64,000 bases of DNA, taken from contig BJOX01000040.1 in assembly GCA_009731375.1 (NCBI GenBank), positions 339,373 to 403,372 on the forward strand, in the 5' to 3' direction. Position numbers and translations under genes: made by a program. The notes below the pieces were generated by a model. The model searched no databases. It was not told the origin of the DNA and worked only from the letters and a program-made list of their open reading frames with translations. Source of the DNA: Paulinella micropora (lineage: Eukaryota > Cercozoa > Imbricatea > Euglyphida). Below are positions 51,043 to 62,539 of the stretch, piece by piece. How positions within the stretch are numbered: position 1 is the first letter of the stretch; each line of letters starts with the position of its first letter.

Positions 51043-54000
51043 ATGAGGATGATACAGTTGAACCTAGTTCCAGGGTGGCCGCGCGTGTTGCTAGCGGCCT
51101 TGCTGCCGTTGCTGTTGCGCGCGTATTGCCCGTATGACCCCTCGTCGGCTAAGCCCGGCGACCTGGTGCTGGAGCTGTCGGTGAGCGCGGCGGGCGACAA
51201 CTGGACGCTGCCGGCCGCCGGCGCCAACGGGGCCGCTATGGCAACCAGGCGGCGCCGTCGCACGACAGCCACCGGTGTGTGGGAGGTTTTCTGGGAGCAG
51301 GGAGGGGCTGCGCAGCAGTGCAGTGCGCTGTTGGGGCCGTGCAGCCACACTTTTACCGACGGGGGCGTGTTCTTGGTAGTAGTGCGCGGCCGGCTGCCGG
51401 CTTGGGCTATGACCTTGGATTGGCGGGCCCAGTACGGCGGCGGCGGCCGGGTAGCTTTGCGCAAAGTGTTGCAGTGGGGCGGGCTGCGGCTCGCGGCCGA
51501 GACGGGGCAACACTTCTACGGCGAAACCGAGTTGGAGTGGCTGCCGCCCCTGGACCAGCTGGACACGACGGGTTTGCAGAGCCTGGCCTTCAGCTTCGCG
51601 GGGCTGTCGCGGGCCGCGTGCTTCGACGTGTCGGGTCTGCAGTTGTTTGCGTCGCTGACCAGCACGCGCGCGGCCTTTGCGGACTCGCCGTGCCTCAAGT
51701 TTGCCAATGTCACGAGCTGGGACCTGTCGCGCGTGCTAGACACGGCGTATATGTTCCGCGGCACGCAGGCCACTGCGCTGCCCGGGCTGGCCAGCTGGAA
51801 CATGTCGCGGGTCGTGAACGCCAGCGGCATGTTTGCGGACGCGTCGCTGCTAGGGGCGGACTTGTCTCGCTGGAGGCCAGGCAGCCTGCGAGAAGCCAGC
51901 GGCATGCTGTCCGGCGCGCCGGCGCTGGTGCCGGACCTGAGCAACTGGACGGTAGCGCCCATGGACCCGCAAGCCACCGCGGCCTTCTGCCAAGGGCTGC
52001 TGCGGGGCTCCGCGCTTAGCGAGAGGCAGGTCCCCCAGGCGTGCGCAAGCTCCGCGTCAGTAACCTGCACGCCCTCGGTGACCTTGTCCAGCTCAGCCTC
52101 GGTGACCAGCTCAGCCTCGGTGACCGGCTCGACGTCAGTGTCCAGCTCAACGTCGGTGACCAGATCGGTGTCCCTGTCCAGCTCAGCGTCTGTGACCAGC
52201 TCGCCCTCAGAGTCCAGCTCAATGACGTCTACCAGCTCGCCCACGCGCTCGGCCACACCAACGCCGGCCAATTCACAGACACTGACAAGCTCGCGTAGCC
52301 TAACACCGAGCCCCTCGGTTACCAGCTCACTGTCCTTGTCCAGCTCGGCGTCGGTGACGCCCACGATTTCCGTGACACCCACCATATCTGTGACCCCGTC
52401 CGTGACTCCGTCCGTGTCGCCGTCCGTGTCGCTGTCCGCGTCGCCGGACCTCAATGAGTGCACCCGCCCGGACAATGGTGGCTGCGGGGCCAACGGAGTC
52501 TGCGTCAATACCTATGGCAGCTACACTTGCACGTGCAATGCAGGCTATGTCCAGGCCGGCACACGCACGCTCACGTCACCTAACGAGCTGTATGGCTGGG
52601 CCGTGACCATCAGCAGCGGGACCAGTGCTAGCTCCGCTACGGACAATAGTGCTACCACGTCCTGGAAGTCGTCGTTGCTCTACGGCACAACCCTCAGCAA
52701 CAATGTGTGTAGCAACACTGCGACTGCCCCCGTGACCGTGGCGGGCGGTACAAACTACGTCGGCGATTACCTGCAAGTAAGTCAGTCGCTAGGCAGCTTT
52801 GCGCGGCTCTTGTCAGTGGGCGTGAGTAGTGCGCGCAATACATACTCCAACCCTATCAATGGTTGCCCGGGTACGTGTAACACGGTCGGCGCAGTGTCGG
52901 AATTGGCGGTGCTAGGCTCCACAGACCTGGGCCTGAACTGGACGTACGTGGGCACGAGCGGCACTTGGAGCAGCTGGAGCGCCGGGCAGACCCAAACTGC
53001 AAGCTTGAGCCTAACGCAAGATTATAATGCCTGCCGCTTCGTCGTGATCAGGAACTATTTGCTCTACAGCTTCTCCGTCGCCGCCTGTGAGAAGTTTGTG
53101 TATTTGGGCGACATGCGGGTCACACTGGATGTGCCGGTGTGCATCGCAGGTCCGCCGACGCCGTCCGCGACGATATCTGTGACGCCCACAATCTCTTTGA
53201 CGAAATCTGTGACGCCGACCGTGTCTGTGACGCCCACACAGACGCCCACGATATCTGTGACGCCATCCCGGTCTGTGACGCCATCCCCGTCTCCCGACAC
53301 CGACGAGTGCGCGCTGGGGTACTGCCGGTGGGGGGACTGCACCAACACCTACGGCAGCTACACCTGCAACTGCTGGCCGCAGTCGTTCCCGCCGTACACC
53401 GGGAGCGGCTGTGCGCGCGACTACGTCCTGCCCGAATTCAGCTTCGGTGATTACTGGAACCTCAGCGCCTTCGCCGGTGCTTACTCGGTAGCGACAGGGG
53501 GCTGGGACGGTGCCATTGGCAAATACACCAAACTCTACGCACCCGTCGCGGGCACTGATTGGGTCCGAATAGTGCACACGTTCTCGCAGAAACTGCTGCT
53601 TAAGAAGGGACTAGCGTACGACACGCAGGTGACCGGGATGAGAGACCCTTTGGATGGCATAAACACTGGCTACCTGGTGGTGTCCATCGCGCTGGACGCC
53701 GGCGCCTTGCAGGTCATCTCGGAGGGAGCGTTGTCGAGCTTCGCCTCGAGCACGAGCCTGGCCACCCAATCGCTACCCAGGTACTCCCCCCCGACTGCCG
53801 ACATCACCTTCAACAAGCTCTACCTAGAATTGAGAGCCACGGCGAGCTACTCCGGTGTGCGGTTGTTCAGCTTCCGGCTCAACAACCCGGGCGCGTGCTT
53901 GAACATAACCACGTGTACGGGCGGCCAGGCCTGCGTGTTGCCCGACAACCAGGACGCCTACAGCTGCGCCACGCCCCTCCACCTGTTCAGGCCGTCGGAC

Positions 54001-57000
54001 AAGTTCTGCGCCGAGCCGGTCACCGGGGCAGTCTTCGACGCGGGCTTGGGCGTCCAGCTGCAACTGAGCCCCGAGGCTTGCGCCCGGGAACCACTGTTTG
54101 TGTTCAGTGGCAAACAACTGGTGTACGTGCCGAACGCCAGCTGGGCGCTGACCAACGACTGGTCCAACTCGTGGACCAACACGTGGGCCGCGGGCACGTC
54201 AACCACGCGTTTTGCGGCGCAGCTGCGCCTCATGTCTGAGGTTTCCACCGTCTCGCAGCAGTGGAGCTGGGACGGGGGCACCGGGCGTCTGCAGTCCCAG
54301 AACGCGCACGCCTCGTACCCCGGCGGCGGCTTTCTGAACACCGACGACAACCGGGTCAGCGTGTATGGTGTGGCGGCCGCCTCCAGCGCGGGCGCCGTGG
54401 GCCTGGGCGCGGGCTTCGCCTTCAACTACACGCTGCTGCAGCTCACCAACAACGGCGTGCTGTGCCTCAACGTCAAAGACGGCTTAGACATCAACGGCTA
54501 CCCGTACCGACCGCTCGGTCTGATCGGGGGCGGCTGTACGCCCTCCCCCAACAACATGCTCAGCTACTCGGGCTACACCAGCAGCACGCTGCGGTTCGCG
54601 CACGTAGGCGACGGCGGCTGGTGCCTGCACAACGCGTACCCCACGGGCTGCGGTACCTGCGGTGGGGCCCAAGTGGCCTCGACGCTAGTCAGGTGCAACT
54701 CCGTCAGCCTCAAACCGACGAACCTGCAGTGGCGCGTGTCGTCGACGACCGTTTGGATCACGGAAGCCAACGGACCGACGGGTTCTTCGTACGCTAGCTA
54801 CGTCAACGCCAACGGCCACTACGTCTACTGGACCTCCGGCGGCTACGCCAGCAACGTCGGCACCTTTGCAGACAACCTGCACCCGCGGCGCGCCGGGTTC
54901 CACCTGTACCGACCCTCGGACGGCTACTGCGCCGAGCCGCTGCCGAACGCGGGGCTCGGCAACGCGGGCAGCTTGTACACTTTTCCCACCTACAGCAGCA
55001 GCAACACCCAACACAGCGGCCTGTGGAACCTGGCGAGGTCGAGCGCCTATGATTATACGAGCGAGGCCTATCGAGCGTTCGACAGCAGCAGCAGCCTGTC
55101 GTGGCGGTCGGCCCCCAACAGCTACCTGAGCCCCAGCGGGGCTTACAACCCCCCAAGCTTCTCGCAGACCACTAATGGGATCCCAGGCGAGTGGTTGCAA
55201 GTCAGATGGGTGGGGAGCACACCGATGGTTCTGTACAGCTTCTCCATCCAGGCGACCCCGTTATCCGCCGCCGCTTCCGCGTACCCCAAGCGGTTGGCGG
55301 TGTGAGGGTCCGCGCAGGCCAGCGACTCGCCCACGGCCTGGACCCTGCTGTACCGCAGCGGCGACGGGTCCGGCTCCGGGGACGAGCCTGCTTGGAGCAC
55401 TCCGGGCGAGATCAGGAGCTTCACGCCGTACGTGATTGCCTCCTCCTTCAAGGTGTACCGGTGGGTGTTTGAGTCGGTCTACACGCAGGCCGTTACTTAT
55501 GCTGAACTCACGGACCTTAGGCTGAACTTCCGTGGCCAGGCCGTGCAGAGCACTCTGCGCTTCACGCCCGGGGCCTGCTCGCTGCCCCCGCTCTTTGTCC
55601 TGTTCCAGGGGCTGTACGTGCTGTACAAGCCCGACCCCAGGTGGACCCTGGTGCAGGACTGGACGAACCCCTGGACCAACACCTGGGCCGTCACAAACTC
55701 TACGTCGCGCTACCAGGCCAGGCTGCAGCACTGGCAGGAGCTTACGGACTATACTATCGCGCAGTGGACCCCGAGCGCCGTAGGTGGTTCGAACTGGACC
55801 CTGCGGAGCAACTTTCCCAGCGCGCTGTTTCCTGGTGGGGGCTACCTCAACGCCCAGGACAACATGCTCGGCGTCTACGGCGGCAACGACGCGGCGGCCG
55901 TGGGTGCGCTGGGCCTGGGCGTACCGCCGGCTTTTGCTACGACCATGTTGCAGCTCGGCAGTGGCAGCTACTGCGTGCACGCAGAGAACGGCACGGACCC
56001 CCCCACGCTGTCCCTGTCTACTACCTGCACGCAGAACGCTAACAACCTGCTGGCCTTTTCCGGCGGCAGGCTCCGCCTGCCGTTCCGGGGGCCCGGCGAC
56101 TACTGCCTGGCCAACAACTACGCGCCCTGCAGCGGCGACTGCGGCCAACAACAGCTGGCCTCGTACGTGGCCTCCTGCGACAGCGTCAGCCTGCGGCCGG
56201 ACGCCCTGCGCTGGCGGGTCGAGAGCTCCGGCCAGCTGCTGCACGTGTGGTCCGGCCGGCGCGCGTACCTGAACACGACGACCAACGGCCTGCTCGTGTC
56301 GTGGTCGAGCGCTGCTAACCTCACGGTAACGTACCCAGCCGTACAGTTCTCGCCCTTCCATTTGTATAGGCTGGGGGATAACTTCTGTGCCGGCCCAGCG
56401 GCGGACGCGAGCTTCGTGAACGGCGGCGAGGTGGCGCTGGCGTTCAGCCCCGAGGCGTGCTGGCAGCCCGCGCCCTTCGTCTGGGACGCCGGGCGCATCC
56501 TGTACCTACCCCGCCGGGACTGGGCGCTGAGCTATTGCTGTGACAGGCCCACCTGGACCGGCTGGGCCGGCGGCATGCGCTACGGCGTGATGCTGCGCCA
56601 GGTCACGACGCTGACGGACACGACGCAGCTCTGGACGTACAACGCGACCGCGCAGACCATCCAAAGCAACGCGAACCTCGCGTTGTATATGAATACCGAA
56701 GACAACCAGCTGGGCCTGTACACAACCGTAACTACCATCGGCGTCGGTTCCGGGCCCGTGCTGTTCAGCCGCTGGGACCCGCTGGACGCGATAGCCTTCC
56801 AGCTGACCAGCAACAACTGGTGCATGACTGCCAATACAGGCGGCACAGTGACTGCGTCCGCCTGGTCTTCGCTCGGAGCCAACGTGCTGTGGAAGGCAAG
56901 CGCTGGGCGAACCCTCCTCCGGTTTCCGCTGTTAGGCGACGGGGGCTACTGCCTGCACAATGCGCACCCCGGTGGTAACGTGGACCAAGCTTCGACCATA

Positions 57001-57168
57001 GTCCGGTGCAGCGCCAACGGTCTTGTCCCGAGTTACATGACCTGGCACTTTTTTAATGGTTTCACTATCCTCAAGCACAGCGCTACGTTGCGCTGGTCTT
57101 TGTACGATAGTACTAGCCAGCATCTTGTGACGTGGTATAACCCCACGGTCACTATTGTTTTTCTGTGA
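51043..57168 (+). CDS. BspA-like (DUF285) surface protein 5, giant, one in-frame TGA
   Basis: The coding region spans 2042 codons. Order: signal peptide, shared ectodomain with DUF285 repeats, Ser-rich stalk (about 335-465), EGF domain (DLNECTRPDNGGCGANGVC, 469), discoidin-like domain (ELAVLGSTDLGLNWTYVG), Thr-Pro stalk, second EGF (DTDECALGYCRWGDC, 753), then three long repeats with lectin-like features (HLFRPSDKFCAEP; HLYRPSDGYCAEP; HLYRLGDNFCAGP) and GDGGYCLHNA-type motifs. Between repeats lies another discoidin-like domain, where an in-frame TGA (55303-55305) falls in L-A-V-stop-G-S. The frame is unchanged on both sides, so a single TGG-to-TGA change is plausible. Otherwise the gene would end at 55305 with 1420 residues. 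Confidence 0.7.
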
Positions 57169-57308
57169 GTAGCAAGCCAAGATACGCCCCATTTAATAGT
57201 TATTAAAAAATATAAACCAGGTCGCCGGGCCCTGTATTCTTCTCGCCCCTTCTGCCACACTGGTCCTTTCAACCCCTCCCCCGGCGCCGGTGTGTGTGGA
57301 GAGGGGCT

Positions 57309-57350
57309 GGGGTACATCTCGCAATATATCTACATTAAAAGCGCTAGTGG
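57309..57350 (+). promoter_or_regulatory. Shared upstream motif of BspA-like gene 6
   Basis: Same sequence as at 51001-51042, immediately before the ATG at 57351. It lies in a block (57030-57350) nearly identical to 50705-51042. Confidence 0.6.
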
Positions 57351-59747
57351 ATGAGGATGATACAGTTGAACCTAGTTCCAGGGTGGCCGCGCGTGTTGCT
57401 AGCGGCCTTGCTGCCGTTGCTGTTGCGCGCGTATTGCCCGTATGACCCCTCGTCGGCTAAGCCCGGCGACCTGGTGCTGGAGCTGTCGGTGAGCGCGGCG
57501 GGCGACAACTGGACGCTGCCGGCCGCCGGCGCCAACGGGGCCGCTATGGATACCAGGCGGCGCCGCCGCACGACAGCCACCGGTGTGTGGGAGGTTTTCT
57601 GGGAGCAGGAAGGGGCTGCGCAGCAGTGCAGTGCGCTGTTGGGGCCGTGCAGCCACACCTTTACCGACGGTGGTGTGTTCTTGGTGGTAGTGCGCGGCCG
57701 GCTGCCGGCTTGGGCTATGACCTTGGATTGGCGGGCCCAACACGGCGGCGGCGGCCGGGTAGCCTTGCGCAAGGTGCTGCAGTGGGGCGGGCTGCGGCTC
57801 GCGGCCGAGACGGGGCAACACTTCTACGGCGAAACCGAGTTGGAGTGGCTGCCGCCCCTGGACCAGCTGGACACGACGGGCTTGCAGAGCCTGGCCTTCA
57901 GCTTCGCGGGGCTGTCGCGGGCCGCGTGCTTCGACGTCTCGAATCTGCAGTTGTCTGCATCGCTGGCCAGCACGCGCGCGGCCTTTGCGGACTCGCCGTG
58001 CCTCAAGTTTGCCAACGTCACGAGCTGGGACCTGTCGCGCGTGCTAGACACGGCGTACATGTTCCGCGGCACCCAGGCCACTTCGCTGCCTGGGCTGGCC
58101 AGCTGGAACATGTCGCGGGTCGTGAACGCCAGCGGCATGTTTCCGGGCGCGTCGCTGCTCGGGGCGGATCTGTCTCACTGGAGGCCAGACAGCCTGCGAG
58201 AAGCCAGCGGCATGCTGTCCGGCGCGCCGGCGCTGGTTCCGGACCTGAGCAACTGGACAGTAGCGCCCATGGACCCGCAGGCCACCTCGGCCTTCTGCCA
58301 AGGGCTGCTGCGGGGCTCCGCGCTTAGCGAGAGGCAGGCCCCCCGGGCGTGCGCAAGCTCCGCGTCAGTAACCTGCACGCCCTCGGTGTCCCTGTCCAGC
58401 TCGCCCTCGGTGACCAGCTCAGTGTCGGTGTCCAGCTCAACCTCGGTGACCGGCTCAGTGTCGGTGTCCAGCTCAGCCTCGGTGACCGGCTCGACGTCAG
58501 TGTCCAGCTCAGCGTCGGTGACCAGCTCAGTATCCCTGTCCGGCTCGCCCTCGGCGACCAGCTCGGTATCCCTGTCCAGCTCGCCCTCGGTGACCAGCTC
58601 AGTGTCGGTGTCCAGCTCAGCCTCGGTGACCGGCTCAGTGTCGGTGTCCAGCTCAGCCTCGGTGACCGGCTCAGTGTCGGTGTCCAGCTCAGCCTCGGTG
58701 ACCGGCTCGACGTCAGTGTCCAGCTCAGCGTCGGTGACCAGCTCGGCGTCGGTGTCCAGCTCGGCGTCGCTGACGGGATCGCTTTCCCGGTCGAGCTCTC
58801 CGTCTCTGTCTAGCTCCGTGTCCTCCACTGCCTCCAGCTCGCCCACGCGCTCGGCCACGCCGACGCCGACCATTTCGCAAACACTGACAGGCTCGCCTAG
58901 CCTGACCCCTAGCCTCTCGGTGACTAGCTCAACGTCGGCGACGGCCACGATCTCCGTGACGGCGACGATTTCCGTGACGCCGACCGTGACGCCGACCATG
59001 TCGCCGACCGTGACGCTGACCAGTTCCAGGACGCCAACCGTGTCGATTACGCCATCGCGGTCCTGCGCCATCAACTATTTTATCACAATCATGTTCAGCA
59101 CCGGTGTCAACTCTAACGCCAACACGGGCTGGAGCATAACTGCATCTACCAATTTTGTTGATGCAAACTGTGCCATGGATTCTGACATAACCACTAGCTA
59201 CACAAGCACTACTACCAGCGACTATGTCACCCTGTATACGTCCGACACCGCCAGAAACTTGTTTTATTGCCAAACGAGCAAAACAGCACACACAATCCTT
59301 AGTGTACCGAACGGTGTCCCGAGTTCCGTGACGGGACAGGCGCTGTACTTACAATCAGCAACTACCGCTGCCAGGATTTCCACCATCTACCTTTGCTCCA
59401 CGGTGCCGGGAGGCAGCCGCGAATACGCGGGCCCCGCGGCGCTGTACGTAGCGGGTTCTAACGATGGCACCAATTGGAACTATATCAGATACTACCCCAA
59501 TACAAATGTGGACTTGAGCGGTGTAAACGTAAATACTGGCACCAGCGCCTACTGCAGTCAATTTTCTGATTTAGAATTTACTACGCCTTATCAGTACCAC
59601 CTGCGTTATAAGCTCATCATTCCCTTGATGTTCTATAAGCTGCCCACGGGCCAGACGGGTTGTGCTGCCAGCAATGCCTTCAGGGCAGTGGCCTATGTGC
59701 CTACAGTGGAAGTAAGAGTTTGCCACCCGACGTGGTGCCCACCCTAA
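57351..59747 (+). CDS. BspA-like (DUF285) surface protein 6
   Basis: This is an intact 798-residue protein. The signal peptide and ectodomain are almost identical to gene 5, with scattered replacements. DUF285 repeats ([32 protein letters not shown]) lead to a Ser-rich stalk (residues about 334-510, units such as SSASVTGS), a V-T-P-T stalk and a discoidin-like domain (LYVAGSNDGTNWNYIRYY) ending V-C-H-P-T-W-C. The C-terminal domain matches the middle of gene 1, not gene 5. There is no hydrophobic anchor at the end, so attachment to a surface is inferred. Of the six family members this is the cleanest reading frame after gene 1. Confidence 0.8.
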   Translation: MRMIQLNLVPGWPRVLLAALLPLLLRAYCPYDPSSAKPGDLVLELSVSAAGDNWTLPAAGANGAAMDTRRRRRTTATGVWEVFWEQEGAAQQCSALLGPCSHTFTDGGVFLVVVRGRLPAWAMTLDWRAQHGGGGRVALRKVLQWGGLRLAAETGQHFYGETELEWLPPLDQLDTTGLQSLAFSFAGLSRAACFDVSNLQLSASLASTRAAFADSPCLKFANVTSWDLSRVLDTAYMFRGTQATSLPGLASWNMSRVVNASGMFPGASLLGADLSHWRPDSLREASGMLSGAPALVPDLSNWTVAPMDPQATSAFCQGLLRGSALSERQAPRACASSASVTCTPSVSLSSSPSVTSSVSVSSSTSVTGSVSVSSSASVTGSTSVSSSASVTSSVSLSGSPSATSSVSLSSSPSVTSSVSVSSSASVTGSVSVSSSASVTGSVSVSSSASVTGSTSVSSSASVTSSASVSSSASLTGSLSRSSSPSLSSSVSSTASSSPTRSATPTPTISQTLTGSPSLTPSLSVTSSTSATATISVTATISVTPTVTPTMSPTVTLTSSRTPTVSITPSRSCAINYFITIMFSTGVNSNANTGWSITASTNFVDANCAMDSDITTSYTSTTTSDYVTLYTSDTARNLFYCQTSKTAHTILSVPNGVPSSVTGQALYLQSATTAARISTIYLCSTVPGGSREYAGPAALYVAGSNDGTNWNYIRYYPNTNVDLSGVNVNTGTSAYCSQFSDLEFTTPYQYHLRYKLIIPLMFYKLPTGQTGCAASNAFRAVAYVPTVEVRVCHPTWCPP

Positions 59748-59800
59748 GCCAGATATGCCCCCTGGCGGACCGGGGGTTTTTATTAAAAGCATCTCTTCTG
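59748..59800 (+). terminator. Conserved 3' region with GC stem and TTTTTATTAAAA
   Basis: AGCCAGATATGCCCCCTGGC, a GC-rich inverted element and TTTTTATTAAAAGCAT follow the gene 6 stop. The same block recurs at 62727-62775. It probably contains the polyadenylation signal. Confidence 0.5.
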
Positions 59801-60030
59801 TCTCCTTGAAGTCATCCCAGGTACAGTAGTCCAAGGTCTTCCCGCTAATGAACGAGCAATTAGCGGGAAGAAAGGATGCGGTACACGAACTAGGTACTTA
59901 TCCAGAGTGTCATTGCCCGACCTGACATTGTCATAGAGCTTCGTATTATCCTCGATCGTGGGCAGGTGGCTGTCGCTACGGAACTCGACGTCAAGCCCCA
60001 GCACATTCTTTACGTGAGCCCCTTTCCCTC
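59800..60030 (-). pseudogene. Truncated D5-like helicase gene remnant
   Basis: The minus-strand translation contains LPTIEDNTKLYDNVRSGND, VPHPFF and KTLDYCTWDDFKETE, in changing frames. These match the N-terminal region of the intact gene (LSTIEDMQRFYGTVNL; VEHPFF; KTLEYRTWDDFKAIGE). The helicase core is absent. A G-run/C-run junction and a 10-N gap lie upstream. Confidence 0.7.
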
Positions 60031-60185
60031 CAGCCCGCAGGCCGTATCCCAGCCCTCCTCGCCAGCGTGGGGGCTGAGCGGGGGGGGGGGGGGGGGGGCC
60101 CCCCCCCCCCCCCCNNNNNNNNNNGGGGGGGGGGGGGGGGGGGGTGCCCCGCCCCTGCTCATGCGCGTGCCCCACGCTGATACCC

Positions 60186-60375
60186 CCTGGGGAAAGAATT
60201 GTGTTCATGAAAGAAAAAAACTAATTTAATAAAGCCAGACAAAATCTTTGCTAGTCTCCTGCAAAACTCCTTTGACAGAACCACGCCGAGTGGCAGTGCA
60301 GCGCACTGCCACTGTCTGGCGCACGGAAATCCGGCGCGCGCCTGCAACATACACACACACATACACACAGGAGGA
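60186..60375. repeat. D5 upstream block, copy 1
   Basis: This 190-bp block matches 62540-62720: TTCATGAAAGAAAAAA then ACTAATTTAAT, CCTTTGACAGAACCA, GCGCACTGCCACTGTCTG and CGCACGGAAATCC. It lies on the 5' side of both the D5 remnant and the intact D5 gene, so it probably carries their promoter. Confidence 0.75.
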
Positions 60376-60492
60376 GGAGGCACGGTGGGCTTCAAAATGC
60401 CGATGATGCAAAAAGCAGTAACAGGCCTTTGGATAAAAATGAGAATGAATATCCAAAGACTTACCTCTTGAACATCCTGGTTGTTCTGGTTC

Positions 60493-62397
60493 TTACTCAT
60501 TGTTTTCATTTGTATCCAAAGGGTACTTTTCCACACGTTCCTGGGAAGTTTCGACCGACAGTCGGGGCCTTTTGGAAGAAGACTCCTGCGCCTGCCGCTT
60601 CGGGGGGCATGCCCCCCGCGCCCCCCTCCTCCGCCCCTTGAGCCCGCTGGAGCGGGTTGAGCAGACACGCTTGCGCTCCGCCCTGCGCTCCGCCTTGCGC
60701 CCCGCCCTGCGCTCCGCCTTGCCATTCGCCTCTAACATTTTTTCGATCGCGCGCCTGACATCGTCTCTGTTCTCTTGCGTCGCTGTCAAGGTCAAAACCC
60801 TTTCCTGCCACTCCTGTACGCTGAGGCTCTCGCTGAGGCTCTCGCTGTGGTTCTCGCTGCGTCCCGATTCCGAGCCAGCGTCCGTAGTGCAAATCAGCCA
60901 CTGGTCGAAATCGGCTTTAGGTACGATCCGCATATTTACGATACCATACGCTTTGCGCCGGCCCGCATCCCTGTGCGTCTTGTTTTTACAATTCACATAC
61001 CGGCACAGGCCCCCTTGACAGACTCCCGTGGGGTCGCACTCGTGTCCTAGCTCGGACTTGCTGCGCGGGCAGTATATGCAGTAGTTGACGCGCCCGTCTT
61101 TCTTGTGAGCACCCCTGATAGCGCCTAGGCCCGCGCGCGGGGGAAACACCTCGAAATCATTTTGGCGCAGCGCGCTGTGGGGAATATTGTCGGCCTCCCC
61201 AAAAGTAGGCTGTTTCAGCTCCTTTAGGTACTCCTCATACGCCGAGACAAAGTCTGCCCACAGAGTAAGGCGTCCTTTATCCAGGACCACTTTGTGCTCC
61301 CTGGAGCCATCGTGCAGAAACCGCGCCAGCAAGTTCATGTGGTTCTCAGTATATCTTTGATTATGTTTCAGAGCGGGCGGTGCTACATCTTGCCAGAAGT
61401 CTGCGTCGGGCTTGTTGTTCACGGTCGTGCGGTAGCGAGCAATGCAGCGGAGCAGAATGTAAGGCAGCTCGTTTTGGATAATGAGCTTTTTCAGGCCGGA
61501 ATTGACTCTAGCCGGAGCGTTTTCCCAACAGAACACCGCAAGCCGTCGTTTCCACTGTTCTTGTTCAGCAGCGTTATAATTCAAGATAATGCTGCCAGCC
61601 ATAATGAGAGGAGACGAGAAACAAGGATCCGTCGCGACGGCTTTGCGCTCGCACGGGGCGGGCACGTTTTCTCCCGAGATCATGCTCTGCATCGTTGCTT
61701 GGTCCAACACGCCCGCAAAGTTTCGTGGCATATCCAGGCACATGATAAGCTCTTTCTGGTATAGGCTTCGCAGACCCAATTTGTCTTTCGTGTTTATGCT
61801 CAATAACCCAACCTTTCCGCGCGGTTTGAATTTCTTGATTATGTCGAGAACCGTGCCCTTACCCCTACCGCCGTCGCCAAGCAGAAAAGGCATCACCTGC
61901 CAATTGTCGATTGATCCGACGGGATATTGTAGCCGACCCAGCAGCACTTCAAACACGTAGCACATTTCTGGACTAAATTGCAGTTTGAGTATCTCGGCCC
62001 AGGAGGGAGTAAGCCACTCGTCACCGTGATTGTCGACCTCTGCCAACTTTGCAAAATCTATCTCAAAGTCATAACGGTGGTCGGTGAACGGGGCCTGCTC
62101 ACCTATTGCTTTGAAATCGTCCCAGGTTCTGTACTCCAGGGTCTTAATGTTGAGGGAGCAATTTCTAAAACTGACCCAGTCCCTATGCATGGAGCCAGGA
62201 CTCATGCACGCGAAGAAAGGGTGTTCTACGTGCGCCAGGTTCACAGTACCATAGAATCTCTGCATATCTTCGATCGTGGATAGCTCTGTCCTGCCGCCCA
62301 GCGCACCCGTGATGGCCACCTCTGGCAGTTCCTCGATCCTCGACTCGGCGCCGAGACGCAAGTACTTGCAGAAGAGCTTGGCACTGCGGGCCGCCAT
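60493..62397 (-). CDS. D5-like superfamily 3 helicase
   Basis: This is a 634-residue protein from the first in-frame ATG (62397, MAARSAKLFCKYLRLG). SF3 motifs: Walker A LLGDGGRGKGT (residues 172-182), Walker B ELIMCLDMP (D222), motif C PLIMAGSIILN (263-273) and an arginine finger KRRLAVF (283-289). Residues 40-160 resemble the D5_N region. A Cys cluster (YCIYCPRSKSELGHEC...CQGGLCRYVNC) and a Ser/Lys/Arg-rich tail follow. D5 helicases unwind DNA at viral forks. There is no primase domain here, which suits the separate primase at 25873. Coding sequence in another frame upstream, meeting at an A7 run (62434-62440), may be a longer N-terminus lost by a slip. Confidence 0.8.
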   Translation of the reverse strand: MAARSAKLFCKYLRLGAESRIEELPEVAITGALGGRTELSTIEDMQRFYGTVNLAHVEHPFFACMSPGSMHRDWVSFRNCSLNIKTLEYRTWDDFKAIGEQAPFTDHRYDFEIDFAKLAEVDNHGDEWLTPSWAEILKLQFSPEMCYVFEVLLGRLQYPVGSIDNWQVMPFLLGDGGRGKGTVLDIIKKFKPRGKVGLLSINTKDKLGLRSLYQKELIMCLDMPRNFAGVLDQATMQSMISGENVPAPCERKAVATDPCFSSPLIMAGSIILNYNAAEQEQWKRRLAVFCWENAPARVNSGLKKLIIQNELPYILLRCIARYRTTVNNKPDADFWQDVAPPALKHNQRYTENHMNLLARFLHDGSREHKVVLDKGRLTLWADFVSAYEEYLKELKQPTFGEADNIPHSALRQNDFEVFPPRAGLGAIRGAHKKDGRVNYCIYCPRSKSELGHECDPTGVCQGGLCRYVNCKNKTHRDAGRRKAYGIVNMRIVPKADFDQWLICTTDAGSESGRSENHSESLSESLSVQEWQERVLTLTATQENRDDVRRAIEKMLEANGKAERRAGRKAERRAERKRVCSTRSSGLKGRRRGARGACPPKRQAQESSSKRPRLSVETSQERVEKYPLDTNENNE

Positions 62398-62539
62398 GCT
62401 GCCAATGTAGGCTATCTTCTCCGCTGGCAGGAAAAAAAGCACAACCGCAACCCGCCGCTCGGGCAGGGATCGGGTGTGCGTTGTGCAAGGGCAGGGTGTC
62501 CGCGCTGGTCTCTTCGACTTCAAATGTCACTGCCGGGGG

